From Balanoglossus misakiensis (lineage: Eukaryota > Hemichordata): a stretch of DNA of 64,000 bases. A program made the position numbers and the translations under genes. Where the stretch lies: positions 4,402,001 through 4,466,000 of the forward strand of contig CM082598.2 of NCBI GenBank assembly GCA_040954595.2, read 5' to 3'. Shown here in pieces: positions 13,014 to 26,180 of the stretch. Position 1 is the first letter of the stretch; each line of letters opens with the position of its first letter. The notes beneath the pieces are model-generated. The model ran no database searches. It was given only the letters and a program-made list of their open reading frames with translations, and had not been told where the DNA came from.

Positions 13014-13129
13014 TTAAGTAATGTTCTAGTATTAACATTAGCATTTTTATGTCAAACTGTTTACTAATACTATGGAATACTTCATTTCAAAGACTGGACT
13101 CGCGTAACCACTGAAAAAGAATCTCATGC

Positions 13130-14310
13130 AAAATTCTCAGTGAAATTAAACCACAGGAATATCGAAAATTTGTTTTCATTAGAAATTTATTTCGGACATG
13201 TTTACAAGAAAAAGTGAAAATAAAATCACAGGAAAGTTCATATTTGTTTACACTAAAATTTATTTCGGATATGTTTACAAGAAAAAGTGAAAATAAAATC
13301 ACAGGAAAGTTCATATTTGTTTTCACCAAAGATTTATTTCGGACATGCTTAAAAGAAAAAGTGAAAATAAAACTATAGGAAAATTCAAAATTTGTTTACA
13401 CTAAAATTTATTTCGGACATGTTTTCAAGTAAACGGGAAAATAAAATCACTGGAAAATTCAAAATTTGTTTTCACCAAAAATTTATTTTGGACATGTTTA
13501 CAAGAAAAAGTGAAAACAAAACCACAGGAAATTTCAAACTTGGTTTTCTTAAATGATTTATTTCCAACAACAATGACACGTTTCGAAGAAAAAGTGAAAA
13601 TAAAATCACACAAAAATTCAAAAGTTGCTTTCACCAGAAATAAGTTCCAGTCAAAATGAAGTATTCAACGGTACTGTATTTCTCCTGGTTCAGCTCGGGG
13701 GGCCTCATATGCTAAATTTCCAAAGGGTGGGAGGGGCTTGCCCTTAGTATGTTTAAAATGGTCTTGTAGCAGATTTGTTGAAACACTTAGGCAAAAGTAA
13801 AGATCATGATATTTATTGAAAAATGAAAGTGACTAAATTTAAATTTATACACTCGCCCAATGTATCAGATGACAGGAAAACACTTAACTCCAAAACAAAT
13901 TGTAGATAAAACTCTATTTCCCACTTCTGCTCGAAACACTAAAATTTACACTAAAATTTATTTCGGACATGTTTAAAAGAAAAATTGAAAATAAAATCAC
14001 AGGAAATTTTATATTTGTTTCACAAAAAATTTATTTCGGACATGTTTACAAGAAAAAGTGAAAACAATATCATAGGAAAATTCAAAATTTGACTAAAATT
14101 TATTTCGGACACGTTTTGAAGAAAAAGTGAAAATAAAATCACAGGAAAATTAAAAATTTGTTTACACTAAAATTTATTTCGGACATGTTTTCAAGAAAAA
14201 ATGAACATAAAATCACGGGAATGTTCAAAAAATTAGTTTTTACTAAAATTTTATTTCGGACATGTTTACAAGGAAAACTGAAAATAAACTCATAGGAAAT
14301 TCAAAATCAG
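13130..14310 (+). repeat. ~75-bp satellite, two blocks (left arm)
   Basis: The unit runs TTTATTTCGGACATGTTTAC, AAGAAAAAGTGAAAATAAAA, TCACAGGAAA and AAATTTGTTT, with a period of 73-78 bases. Blocks lie at 13130-13660 and 13940-14310, separated by ~280 bases that are themselves partly repeated at 14310-14400. The right arm has a single block (16195-16870). Confidence 0.8.
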
Positions 14311-14996
14311 ATGACAAAGAAAAAACTGAACACCAAAACAAACTGTAGACAGAACTCTAAATTTATTCCCTACGTCTGCTAGAAGTGCAATTATTGAAGA
14401 TTTATCTCAACATTTCCTACTTCTACTACATTTGTAGTAAAAAGAAACACAAATAAAAAACGCACAATTTAGAGGGTTGCCTTGGCCTTAAAAGGGGAAC
14501 TAACCAGGAGCATTATGGTACATGTATTTGTAATGTTGGTCTTCCTATCATTGTTAGCACAATACTCTGCATTTTGCCCAAATTAAATGAGACGGTTGCT
14601 CTTTTTGACCTTATTTGAGATTTCTTTGCATAAAGTTTCTATTACAAAATTATGACAAGTACATTCAATATTCCATTTTGCCGTATGTATGGAGAAAAAC
14701 TTTGTTTGTTACTACTTCTGGATGAAATCTTCAATTCCATTTTTACTTGAATTTCCAATGCAAATCAAAATTTCCGCAAAGTATAAAATCAGACATGATA
14801 TGAGCCTATATGCAGAAATTTAAATTTTTGGTAGGACTTAGAATTTTTCACTGAACGTTTATTACAATTTGTGTCAAGTTGACAAAAATCAAGCAGGCTA
14901 AAACTAATCAAAATTTACCAAGAAAGGTCAAAAGAGCCACACCGTCCCTTTAATACTGTAAGACAATTTCTTCTGTGTTGTGCTGACACTTATGAT

Positions 14997-15096
14997 NNNN
15001 NNNNNNNNNNNNNNNNNNNNNNNNNNNNNNNNNNNNNNNNNNNNNNNNNNNNNNNNNNNNNNNNNNNNNNNNNNNNNNNNNNNNNNNNNNNNNNNN
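14997..15096. other. 100-N assembly gap at the centre of the inverted repeat
   Basis: Exactly 100 N bases, the usual placeholder for a gap of unknown size. It lies at the symmetry point of the two arms. The true spacer, and whether the two contigs are correctly joined, cannot be read from this sequence. Confidence 0.99.
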
Positions 15097-16194
15097 ATGT
15101 AAGGGACAGTTGACTCTGTGTTGGACGCTTTGCTTGGAAATTTGTTTGGTATGAAAAGAAGCGTGATTTGTTTGATTAGTTTTAGCCTGTTTGATTTAAG
15201 TCAACTTGGCACAAATTGGAATAAACGTTCAGTGAAAATTCTAAGTCCTACCAAATTTTTTATATCATGTCTGAATTTATACTTTGCGGAATTTTTACTT
15301 TTGTATTGGAAATTCAAGTAAAAATGGAAATGACGATTTCATACAGAAGTAGTAGCAAACGAAGATTTTCTCTATGCATACGGCAAAATGGGATAATGAA
15401 TTTACTTGGCATAATTTTGTAATAGAAACTTTATGCAAAGAAATCTCAAATAAGGTCAAAAAGAGCAACCGTCTCATGTAATTTGGGCAAAATGCAGAGT
15501 ATTGTGCTAACAATGATAGGAAGACCAACATTACAAATACATGTACCATAATGCTCCTGGTTAGAGCCCCTGCTAAGGCCAAGGCAACCCTTAACTTGTA
15601 AGATTTTTTTTATAATGAAACTATTTCCTTCCAACTTCTAAAAACTGGGCATAGTTTTACATGGTAGAGATTTTTCTTATAGATGAATTAAATGATTGAC
15701 AAATGTAGTAGAAGTGGGAAATATTTAGATAAATGTACAAAGTCTTTTGGAGTTCAATAATTTTGTCATTTTATACTCAAGGAAACGTGCATAAATATGA
15801 TCATTTGAATTTTAAAGAAAGTATAAATAAATTTGTGATCTTTCAAGAGTCTGTGTCATAGTTTTACTTGGGTAGAATTTTTTCTTATTTGTGAAAAAAC
15901 AATTGGCGTTTCTAGCAGAAGTTGCGAATAAATTTAGAGTTTTATCTACAATTTGTTATGGAGTTTAGTTTTTTCTTGCCATCTGATACATGGGCGAGTG
16001 TATAAATTTGGTCATTCATTTTTGAATAAATTTAATGTTCTTTACTTTTGCCTAAGTGTTTCAGCAAATCTGCCAAAAGACCATTTTTAAACATACTAAG
16101 GGCAGGCCCCTCCACCCAACCTTAACAAATTTTACGGACGAGACCCCCGAGGTTAAACCAGGAGAAATACAGTACTGTTGAATACTTCATTTTG

Positions 16195-16870
16195 ACTGGA
16201 ACTTATTTCTGGTGAAAGCAACTTTTGAATTTTTGTGTTATTTCGTTTATACTTTTCCTTATAAACATATCGTTGATTGTTGGAAATAAATCTTTTGAGA
16301 AAACCAAGTTTCAAATTTCATATGGTTTTATTTACACTTTTTCTTGTAAACATGTTCGAAATAACTTTTAGTGTAAACAATTTTTGAATTTTCCTGTGAT
16401 TTTATCTTCACTTTTGCTTGTAAACATGTCCGAAATAAATTTTAGTGTAAACAAATTTTGAATATTCCCGTGATATTGTTTTCATTTTTTCTTGTAAACA
16501 TGTCCGAAATAAATTTTAGTAAAAACAATTTTTGAATTTTCCTGTGATTTTATCTTCACTTTTGCTTGTAAACATGTCCGAAATAAATTTTAGTAAAAAC
16601 AAATTTTGAATCTTCTTGTGATTTTATTTTCACTTTTCCTTGTAAACATGTCCGAAATAAAATTTAGTAAAAGCAAATTTAGAATTTTCCTGTGATTTTA
16701 TTTTCACTTTTACTTGTAAACATTTCGTTGAGAGTGGGTAATATATCTTTTGTGTAAACAAATATGAATTTTTCTGTGATTTTATTTTCACTTTTTCTTG
16801 TAAACATGTCCGAAATAAATTTCTAATGAAAACAAATTTTGGATATTCCTGTGGTTTAATTTCACTGAGA
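16195..16870 (-). repeat. ~75-bp satellite (right arm)
   Basis: The same unit as at 13130-14310 in inverse orientation, recognised by repeated AACATGTCCGAAATAAATTT and TGATTTTATTTTCACTTTT. There is one contiguous block of about nine units. The left arm has an additional block, so the arms differ by an internal duplication or deletion. Confidence 0.8.
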
Positions 16871-16991
16871 ATTTTGCATGAGATTCTTTTTCAGTGGTTA
16901 CGCGAGTCCAGTATTTGAAATGAAGTATTCCATAGTATTAGTATACAGTTTGACATAAACATGCTAATGTTAATACTAGAACATTACTTAA

Positions 16992-17721
16992 GATAGTATG
17001 CGCTTCAGGGTCAAATCCTGCGAAGAAAACGATAGTCCTCCAAACAAATTGGCAGCAATTTTTAGCTCGAAATTTTAAACAATTTACCCAACGTTCAGAC
17101 TTTTAAGAGACAGTAATCTAAAGTTCCTTTGAGCAAAATTCAAATTAAAAACAATTTAGAATCTTCAAAAAATTTTCAATTCTGCGCTACATTAATTGAT
17201 TAGGAATCTTTTTGGGAACAAACAAACGAAAATAGTGTTCATCTTATTTTCATGGAAACCGTTACTGTAAATTTCTATGTTTAAAATTTTCAATTTAGCC
17301 CGTAATTTTTTTCACAATATTTAGAATAATATAAAGTTGCTGTGAGCAAAATACAAGAACAAGTTATCAACAATTTAGAGTCTTCCAAACTTTTCAATTC
17401 TGTGTTACATGGATTGTTTAGGAATGTTTTTGGAAACAAACAAAAACGATGTTTCATTTTCTAAAAAAGACTTTGCTGTAAAATTAGAGTAAAATTTTAG
17501 AAAAGGTTTGATATTCTTCCAAGCTTTACATGAAATTGTTCGAGTCGTTTAGAAGAAAAAAAGAAATACAGCCATCTTGTTTTCATAACAATCATTATTT
17601 CATGGAGATAATTTGGTTCCATTTCCCCAATTTTCATTCTCAATTTTGCAAGATTAATCTAACATTGCCTTGAGCACAAACAAGAAAAAATTTAAGACTG
17701 AATTTTGTGGCGCATACTACC
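16992..17721. mobile_element. TTAA MITE (GGTAGTATGCGC ends), right arm
   Basis: Mirror copy of 12286-13013, flanked by TTAA at 16988-16991 and 17722-17725. It has the same length within two bases and no coding frame. Confidence 0.65.
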
Positions 17722-18208
17722 TTAAAATGATCACAACAGAAATTATTAAATTATCTTACACAATTAACACCTAATCATCTTACCTTTTACCCATCTATTG
17801 AGTCTTGCATCTACAGCATGTGCATATGGATCTAATGATGGCTGCTTTGTGATGTGTTATCACATCACGTGCAGCAGAATGTCTTAAGTCCTAAACTGCT
17901 TTTGCACATGCTGTATTGACGTCTGAGGGAATTTTTTATGCATATTTTATTAATTGGTTTAGAGTCATTTTTAGTCAAAGTTCAGTGTTATTGAGTCCGC
18001 GGGCATTGTGCCACATAATTTCTGATGAGAATATATTTGAAAAGCATTTGCTTTTTGTTGGTCACAAATAGTAAAAATCAATATAGTATTTCATGTTGTT
18101 GGGAGTCTCCATAACCAATATCAATCGCGGATCTCCATAAAAAATCAATCAAAAACATTTACATTGCGCTAAAATCCAGAGAACTGTTCAGTGACGCCCG
18201 ATGGTTGT

Positions 18209-18313
18209 TCACACACTGTAGGCTGTTTTAAACAAGTGAGTCTTCAGCTTCCCCTTAAAAGAGTCTGGACTGGTAGCTAGACGAATGTCATCAGGTAGTG
18301 AGTTCCAGAGCTC
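18209..18313 (-). pseudogene. Relic of a non-LTR reverse transcriptase C-terminus (right arm)
   Basis: Reverse-strand copy of 11692-11796, with the same WNSLP..IR and FKGKLKTHLF residues and the same stop. The insertion therefore predates the inverted duplication. Confidence 0.7.
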
Positions 18314-18689
18314 CTGGTATTTCTTCTTTCAGCCATCCAGTACCCGAAATAATTTGGATTCATCTTTGATCAATATGGACCACGTCTGAGAACATGCAAA
18401 AAAAAAACACCACATGTGCCAATTAGAGTAATTGTAGTTTTTAGAACAAAATAAAGATTTACTGAAATTTCTGTATTTTATTGAAATCATAGCTTCTTTT
18501 TAGGCAGACACCATGTATATGACTGAGTTCACGTATTGACAGAGCCACCGATTCAGGGCGCTGTCATGAGGGCGCTGCCATACCTTTGGAGTTAGATATT
18601 TGAACACAAGTTAACAAAAATTTGCCTAAGAAAACAACATTCAAGACATACAAGTTCAATAAAGCGAGTTATATTTTTACAGATATTCG

Positions 18690-20891
18690 TAATAAATTAA
18701 GTATCACGAAATCTCACAAAAGGTGCAAAATTATCTATTCAAAAAAAGACCGACTTTCATAAATTGGCTAGAAATCCGTTGCTACGGTAATTAATTAAGT
18801 CTCACGAGATCTCACAATGGGTGGAATATTATCTATTCGAAAAAAGACCGACTTTTATAAATTGGCTAGAAATCCGTTGCTACGGTAATTAATTAAGTCT
18901 CACGAAATCTCACAATAAGTGGAAAATTATCTATTCGAAAAAGAGCGACTTTTATAAATTGGCTAGAAATCCGTTGCTACGGTAATTAATTAAGTTTCAC
19001 GAAATCTCACAATAAGTGGAAAATTATCTATTCGAAAATAGTTCGACTATTATGAATTGGGTAGAAATCCGTTGCTACGGTAATTAATTAAGTCTCACAA
19101 GATCTGATAAAGAGTTGAAATTTATATATTCGACTTTCATAAATTGGGTAGAAATCCGTTGCTACGGTAATTTATTTAATCTCACGGGATCTCACAATGA
19201 GGTCGAAAATTATCTATTCGAAATAAGATCGACTTTTATAAATTAGCTAGAAATCCGTTGCTACGGTAATAAATTAAGTCTCACGAGATCTCACAATGGG
19301 TGGAAAATTATGTATTCCAAAAAAGATCGACTTTCATAAATTGGCTAGAAATCCGTTGCTACGGTGATAAATTAAGTCTCACGAGATCTCACAATTGGTG
19401 GAAAATTATGTTTTCCAAAAAAGACCGACTTTCATAAATTGGCTAGAAATCCGTTGCTACGGTAATTAATTAAGTCTCACGAGATCTCACAATGGGTGGA
19501 AAATTATGTATTCCATAAAAGACCGACTTTTATAAATTGGCTAGAAATCTGTTGCTACGGTAATAAATTAAGTCTCACGAGATCTCAAAATGGGTGGAAA
19601 ATTATGTATTCCAAAAAAAATCGACTTTTATAAATTGGCTAGAAATCCGTTGCTACGGTAATAAATTAAGTCTCACAAGATCTCACATTGGGCGGAAAAT
19701 TATGTATTCCAAAAAAGATCGACTTTTATAAATTGGCTAGAAATCCGTTGCTACGGTAATAAATTAAGTCTCACAAGATCTCACATTGGGCGGAAAATTA
19801 TCTATTCCAAAAAGACCGACTTTTATAAATTGGCTAGAAATCCGTTGCTACGATAATAAATTAAGTCTTAAAAGATCTCACATTGGCCGGAAAATTATCT
19901 ATTCGAAAAAAGACCGACTTTTATAAATTGGCTAGAAATCCTTTGCTACGGTAATTAATTAAGTCTCACGAGATCTCACAATGGGTGGAAAATTATGTAT
20001 TCCAAAAAAGATCGACTTTTATAAATTGGCTAGAAATCCGTGGCTACGGTAATTAATTAAGTCTCACAAGATCTCACATTGGGCGGAAAATGATCTATTC
20101 CAGAAAGGACCGACTTTTATAAATTGGCAAGAAATCCGTTGCTACGGTAATTAATTAAGTCTCACAGGATCTCACAATGGGTGGAAACTTATCTATTCGA
20201 AATATGATCGACTTTTATAAATTAGCTAGAAATACGTTGCTACGGTAATTAAATAAGTCTCACGAGTTCTCATAATGTGTGGAAAACTATCTATCCGAAA
20301 AAAATCGACTTAAATAAATTGGCTAGAAACCCGTTGCTACGGTAATTAATTAAGTCTCACGAGATCTGATATAGAGTTGAAATTAATCTATTCGAAAAAG
20401 ATCGACTTTTATAATTTGGGTAGAAATCCGTTGCTACGGTAATTAATTTAATCTCACGGGATCTCACAATGAGGTCGTAAATTATCTTTTCGAAATAAGA
20501 TCGACTTTTATAAATTAGCTAGAAATCCGTTGCTACGGTAATTAAATAAGTCTCACGAGATCTCATAATGCGTGGAAAATTATCTATCCGAAAAAATTTC
20601 GACTTAAATAAATTGGCTAGAAACCCGTTGCTACGGTAATTAATTAAGCCTCACGAAATTTGATATAGAGTTGAAATTAATATATTCGAAAAAGTTCGAC
20701 TTTCATAAATTGGGTAGAAATCCGTTGCTACGGTAAATAATTAAGTCTCACAAGATATGATAAAGAGTTGAAATTTATCTATTCGAAAAAGTTCGACTTT
20801 CATAAATTGGGTAGAAATCCGTTGCTACGGTATTTAATTTAATCTCACGGGATCTCACAATGGGTGTAAAATTATCTATTCGAAATATGAT
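18690..20891 (-). repeat. 98-bp satellite array, about 22 copies (right arm)
   Basis: The core TAGAAATCCGTTGCTACGGT recurs every ~98 bases; I count about 22 cores between 18779 and 20822. Higher-order similarity between neighbouring units suggests local amplification. Compare about 15 copies in the left arm. Confidence 0.9.
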
Positions 20892-22599
20892 TACTCAATA
20901 AAAGAAAAGTTGTCAAAACTTACTTTCTCTATTCAGGTCTTCCAACCAGAAACTTGCGTCTTGTTCCAAAACGGGAATCTTCGGATTGCGACGTCCTTCT
21001 CTCTTGATGAAGAATTTACAGCTTGGTTTTCCATTTTCACGAATATGACTGGGAATCGTTAACTATGGCCACAGATTGTTCATTTCCTGTTAATTTTCCA
21101 ACTGGACAATGGAGGACGAAGACCGCGTATGATTTCCTTGCATTCCTGTAAGAAATTGAAAAAGGGAAAGGATCAGTTAGATATTTCAATAGAAGTCAAA
21201 ACCACACAGGACAAAGACCTTAATTCCGTCTCAAATTAGTCACTACACTTGGACTTGTTGATTGGAATCGACACGTTCAAAAATTCGAGTACTTTCAAAA
21301 AAATTCAAATAAATCTTGGTGATTTCAGATTTATTATTGGTTGGAATGGTTCAATTGGAATAGCACTGAAATCTACCTGCTGTTAAACACGTTGGGCGAT
21401 AAATAAATCAAACATTCAAACATATCGATAAGGTTAATAAACCTACTCGTTTTAAACTCGACTTCTTTTATTTCTCAAATTCCGTTAGCATGCAGTAAAA
21501 TATTTAGGATAGTGGTACATGCTTCCTGCAGTATCAAAGGGCCGCAAAATCAATAGAAGCGACACGTGTTATTTTTAAATTTAAAGTGTAGTTTTATTTT
21601 CAAATGTATTTGGGCTAGTTTCGGAAGTTTTCTTTAGTAGTACGGACCTTATAAGCGCTCTATTTAATATGTTTCCTAAACTCTTTGTGACTTAAAAATG
21701 TTACGTTTATGCTACCTTAATACGAGTAGAAGTATTCACATATTATGTCCATATGGCGAGAAGTTTAGATTTAAAGAAACGACAAGAAATCCTTAATTAG
21801 GGTATACCGAAGGATTCAAATTGCCAAGCCACGTTTGCGAAAGTTAACATTTCAAATTCAATCAAAATGTAAAAGTTTCCATGGTTTGTTTGTGTAGAAA
21901 GAATACGGAACCATACAATTTCGAAAAGGCGCCATTTTTCGCGCCTTCGGCCAGTGACGTCACATATATGCAAATGTTGACAGCTACGAGTCAGCTCATA
22001 AAAATCTGCAAGGAATTTTCCAAAGATTTCAGAATTTTACAAACGTTAACTTTTTAAGAGCCGCTAGCATGTCGAAATTATAAAGGTGGTTTTCAAAAAG
22101 CAAAGTATTCATTTTGTGAAATTGTATACGCTGATCTCAAACGATTGTATTTTTTAAAGAAAAAAGTACGGTTAACAGTATTATCCACGATGACTTTCAT
22201 AATTCTATCCAAAATCGGCAAAGGAGTTGAAAATTAAGCGATTTCAGAGGTATTGAAAATATTCGGAGCTATAAAATCCATAGAACTTCAACAATGGAAC
22301 AAGAAGATTTTGCACATGAAAAAGCGCGTGTTTGCAGCAATTTCAACTGAAGCGCGAATCCTTGAGCCATTTTACAATACAATATTCCCGCCGATGGCCC
22401 TATGTTTAACACAAAAATACACAACTCAATAAAAGAAAAGTTGTCAAGACTTACTTTCTCTATTCGGGTCTTCCAACCAGAAACTTGCGTCTTGTTCCAA
22501 AACGGGAATCTTCGGATTGCAACGTTCATCTCTCTTGATGAAGAATTTACAGCTTGGTTTTCCATTTTCACAAATATGACTGGGAATCGTTAACTTTGG

Positions 22600-24850
22600 C
22601 AGATTGTTCATTTCCTGTTCATTTTCCAATTGGACAATGGAGGACGAAGACGGCGTATGATTTCCTTGCATTTTTGTGTATTCCTTTAAGAAATTGAAAA
22701 ATGCAAAGGATCGGTTAGATATTTCCATGGAAGTCAAAACCACACAGGACAAAACCTTATTTTGCCTCAAATGCGGTGACTGTCACTTACCAAATTCGAA
22801 CATCAATACAGTCAAAATTGCAGAAATCCGCGCCAAAAACGTCTTTTTGTCAATTCAACTACTTGTTAGTTTTTCAGTATGTGGCATGATAAGGTGGAAA
22901 AGCTTGAATTAGCCGCGATCATGCTCAGAACGGGAAGCTAAAAGTTCGCGCCATCGAACCACACCCAAACCCGCGAACCACACCCTAGTCTGTCGATCGT
23001 ATCTACTACATGCGACGCGCTTACAATCAAGCAAAACAAAATCGACGTGGCATGGACTGGCAATAGTATAAACTGTTGGAGTACATACCTGTTGTCGATG
23101 TGATGTGCTTTTGGGGTGGCTAAACTTCAACTGCTGCGATGTTGTCACGTACGCGCTGTCACTCACAATAATGAAGACTTGATCTGTCGATCACATTAAG
23201 TGCGGTGACTTGACTTCCTATAGGCATATTCAAATTATGACTTCATAGATTGACAGACACGTGATTACAAAACATCAGCCAATAGATTCAAACATTGCGC
23301 CAACCGTCACTGCACCTTAGTGAAGAATTCTCACTATGAAGGCTGTCCATTGTCGATGACACCTGGTTTCTCTGTTACATAAAACAGCATAACCACTGAA
23401 TGCATTGTTCCTGAATACACGCATACACAACTGTCAAAGGTGGAGTGACAGTTGGCGCAATGTTTGAATCTATTGGCTGATGTTTTGTAATCACGTGTCT
23501 GTCAATCTATGAAGTCATAATTAGAATATGCAAGTAGCAAGTCCAGTCTCTGCACTGAACATAATTCGATCATCATTGTGAGTGACAGCGCCTACATGAC
23601 AACATCGCAGCAGTTGAAGTTTAGCCGCCCAAAAATCTACGCACAGTGCAGCACATCACATCGACAACAGGTATGTACTTCAACATTTTATACTATTGCC
23701 AGTCCTTGCTACATCAAACTAGCCCTTATTTCCGCGTCGATTTTGTTTTGCTTGATTGTAAGCGCGTCGCATGTAGTAGAATGATACGATCGACAGACTA
23801 GGGTGTGGTTCGCGTGTTTGGGTGTGGTTCGATGGCGCGAACTTTTAGCTTCCCGTTCTGAGCATGATCGCGGCTAATTCAAGCTTTTCCACCTTATCAT
23901 GCCGCATACTGAAAAACTAACAAGTAGTTGAATTGACAAAAAGACGATTTTGGCGCGGATTTCTGTCATTTTGACTGTATTGATGTACAAATTTGGTAAG
24001 TGACAGTTACCGCATTTGAGGCAAAATTACGGTTTTGTTCTGTGTGGTTTTGACTTCTATGGAAACATCTAAACTGATCCTTTCCATTTTTCAATTTCTT
24101 AAAGGAATGCACAATAATGCAAGGAAATCATACGCGGTCTTCGTCCTCCATTGTCCAGTTGGAAAATTAACAGGAAGAGAACAATCTGCGGCCAAAGTTA
24201 AGGATTCCCAATCATTGTGAGCGACAGCACCTACGTGACAACATCGCAGCAGTTGAAGTTTAGCCGCTCCAAAAGTCTACGGAGACTACGCACAGCACAT
24301 CACATCGGCAGCAGGTATGTACTTCAACAGTTTATACTATTCCCAGTCCATGCTGCATAAAGCTAGCCCTTATTTCCGCGTCGATTTTGCTTTACTTGAT
24401 TTTAAGCGCGTCGCATGTAGTAGATACGATCGACAGACTAGGGTGTGGTTCGCGGGGTTGGGTGTGGTTCGATGGCGCGAACTTTTGACTTTCCTTTCTG
24501 AGCATCATCGCGGCTAATTCAAAGTTTTCCACCTTATGAACGTGCCGCATACTGAAAAACTAACAAGTAGTTGAATTGACAAAAACGACGATTTTGGCGC
24601 GGATTTCTGTCACGTGGACTGCATTAATGTTCGAATTTGGTAAGTGACAGTTAACCGCATTTGAGGCAAAATAAGGTCTTTGTCCTGTGTGGTTTTGACT
24701 TCTATGGAAATATCTAACATTCCTTTCCATTTTTCAATTACAGGAAGACACAATAATGCAAGGAAATCATACGCGGTCTTCGTCCTCCATTGTCCAGTTG
24801 GAATCCGAAGATAATATTTGCATATTCTAATTTATGACATCATAGAATGA
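22600..24850. repeat. Module copies around MITE M3 (right arm)
   Basis: One module runs 22600-23170, MITE M3 occupies 23223-23533, and two opposite modules plus a fragment run 23570-24850. The motifs match 5340-8230. Several 60-80-codon open frames here are repeat-derived and differ between copies by frameshifts, so I do not call genes. Confidence 0.75.
23223..23533. mobile_element. Hairpin MITE M3, right-arm copy
   Basis: Mirror of 7228-7536; the loop is present in reverse complement, as expected if the whole arm was duplicated in inverse orientation rather than by independent insertion. Confidence 0.7.
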
Positions 24851-25397
24851 CACTTGGTTTCTCTGATACGCGAAACAATCCCCCGTTGATTTTATCGGTT
24901 CATCATACCCAACATTGAATGGTACAGCCCACGGAATGTATGACTTCTGAATACATGCTATAAGTTGAACAATTGATTTTCCTAACTGACATGTAAATTA
25001 AATATCAAAACTGTATGTGTAGCTTTTTTTTTAATAAAACAATGTCAGTTCTTGATGTGACTGGCAAATGAGCAGACACACAGAATACAATGCACAATCT
25101 GCCTGTCTGCTAATGTCTTGGTGCAATTTACTCTTAACTTTTCATAGTGATTACAGAATACAGATTCAATACTGCACTTTATTGAGTGTCCAAATACGGT
25201 TTAATTAATACACATAGAAACAATATCTCTGTATAGTTTCATCCAATTCTGTGCAAGAAGTCTAGATACACGACAATATTGAACATCCAACTGTGCAGTC
25301 CGCTCCTGGCAAACGTTATAAAACTAGATGCAGTACATTAGGAAATAAATCATGAGTTAGAAATATGCAAACAAGTTTACAATTCTCCCTACCTTAA

Positions 25398-25599
25398 AGG
25401 GAAGGGTTCGTCAGGCCAGATAGGGTCCCCTTGAGAATATGTCCTCCCGTACCAGAGCAAACCCCACTGCAGTCGCCACGACCTACTAGGATCTTCAGTT
25501 GCTGCCATGTCCTGTCATGTCGTTCATTCTAAGAATTATCTAGTTTTGTGGATGAACTGTAAAGTTTATAAACAAACACGGTGTGACGACCCCTTAACT
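25398..25599. mobile_element. TTAA MITE family M2, right-arm copy
   Basis: Mirror of 4589-4790, flanked by TTAA at 25394-25397 and 25600-25603. The termini read AGGGAAGGGTTCGTC and GTGTGACGACCCC. Confidence 0.7.
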
Positions 25600-26049
25600 T
25601 TAAATAGATTTTTGCTATTTAGGTAAGTGAAGAAAACCTTGTATGGTAGACACAATTTCAAGATGGCCGATTGTTGCCATGTTTAAGACAAATGTTTGGC
25701 CAAAGGAAGTCATAAAAATCGGTCAACATACAGTTTCTTCTGTCTCATACAACAGCCAAAATTGACAAGGCAAAATTAGTATCAAATTGCCATGTTTTTT
25801 TATCAATTTAACAGCAGTACAGTTACATTCCTTTGCATCATGCAGAATTACAAGACAGGATTATTAAAATCTCACTTGGTCATAACATGGACTTGTTCTA
25901 CTCCAGTTAACATTATAAAATTACAAAGTATTCAACTCTGCTTTTTGTCACGTTAAGAATGCATAAAAGTAATTGACACCACAGAAATGGTGAGAAAATG
26001 TGGGGTAGACAATTTATGCAAATATGTGTGAACTACTTTATGTTTAACA

Positions 26050-26180
26050 ATCAGTCTTTTAGATTCTATCTGCAAATAAACTGACTGTGCTCTTACCTTC
26101 GGAAAATATTCCAACCAATCTGTTGTCGCATCCAAAACAGACACAACATATACTGGACGTCCTTGCAAGCCAACTTCCAC
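26050..26180 (-). other. Exon-like fragment, unassigned
   Basis: On the - strand a short open stretch encodes VGLQGRPVYVVSVLDATTDW then LEYFPK, followed directly by GTAAGAGC, a good splice donor, near 26096. I cannot name the family and found no partner exon. It may be a lone exon of a broken gene or chance; it lies between the palindrome and the 3' end of RBM28. Confidence 0.2.

Larger units (their letters stand above)
4290..14996 (+). repeat. Left arm of a giant inverted repeat (about 10.7 kb)
   Basis: This arm is the reverse complement of 15097-25890, in the same order throughout. Paired landmarks include 4310-4440 with 25700-25880, the MITE 4589-4790 with 25398-25599, the MITE 7228-7536 with 23223-23533, the satellite 9801-11320 with 18690-20891, the retroelement relic 11692-11796 with 18209-18313, and 14500-14640 with 15430-15570 (one mismatch in about 150 bases). 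Elsewhere I count roughly 2-4% mismatches plus copy-number changes. Outside the pairs, the stretches 4795-5340, 8340-9480 and 11330-12280 show no gene or known element. I found no open frame that looks like a transposase. Confidence 0.88.
15097..25890 (-). repeat. Right arm of the giant inverted repeat
   Basis: Reverse complement of 4290-14996 with small changes. Mirror elements in order outward: inner unique 15097-16190, ~75-bp satellite 16195-16870, TTAA MITE 16992-17721, reverse transcriptase relic 18209-18313, 98-bp satellite 18690-20891, module fragment 20900-21230, unique AT-rich 21230-22600, one module 22600-23170, MITE M3 23223-23533, two modules 23570-24850, and MITE M2 25398-25599. 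I saw no functional gene. Homology fades at about 25890, where sequence leading to the RBM28 3' end begins. Confidence 0.88.

Noticed and set aside
22269-24517. Several 60-108-codon frames on both strands
   Set aside because: They fall in repeated modules, differ between copies by frameshifts and overlap each other; no conserved protein emerges.
4290-25890. Inverted repeat as an artefact of joining two haplotypes
   Set aside because: Not excluded, but the two outer flanks are completely different sequences, whereas haplotypes of one locus should stay similar beyond the arms. Kept as a caveat.
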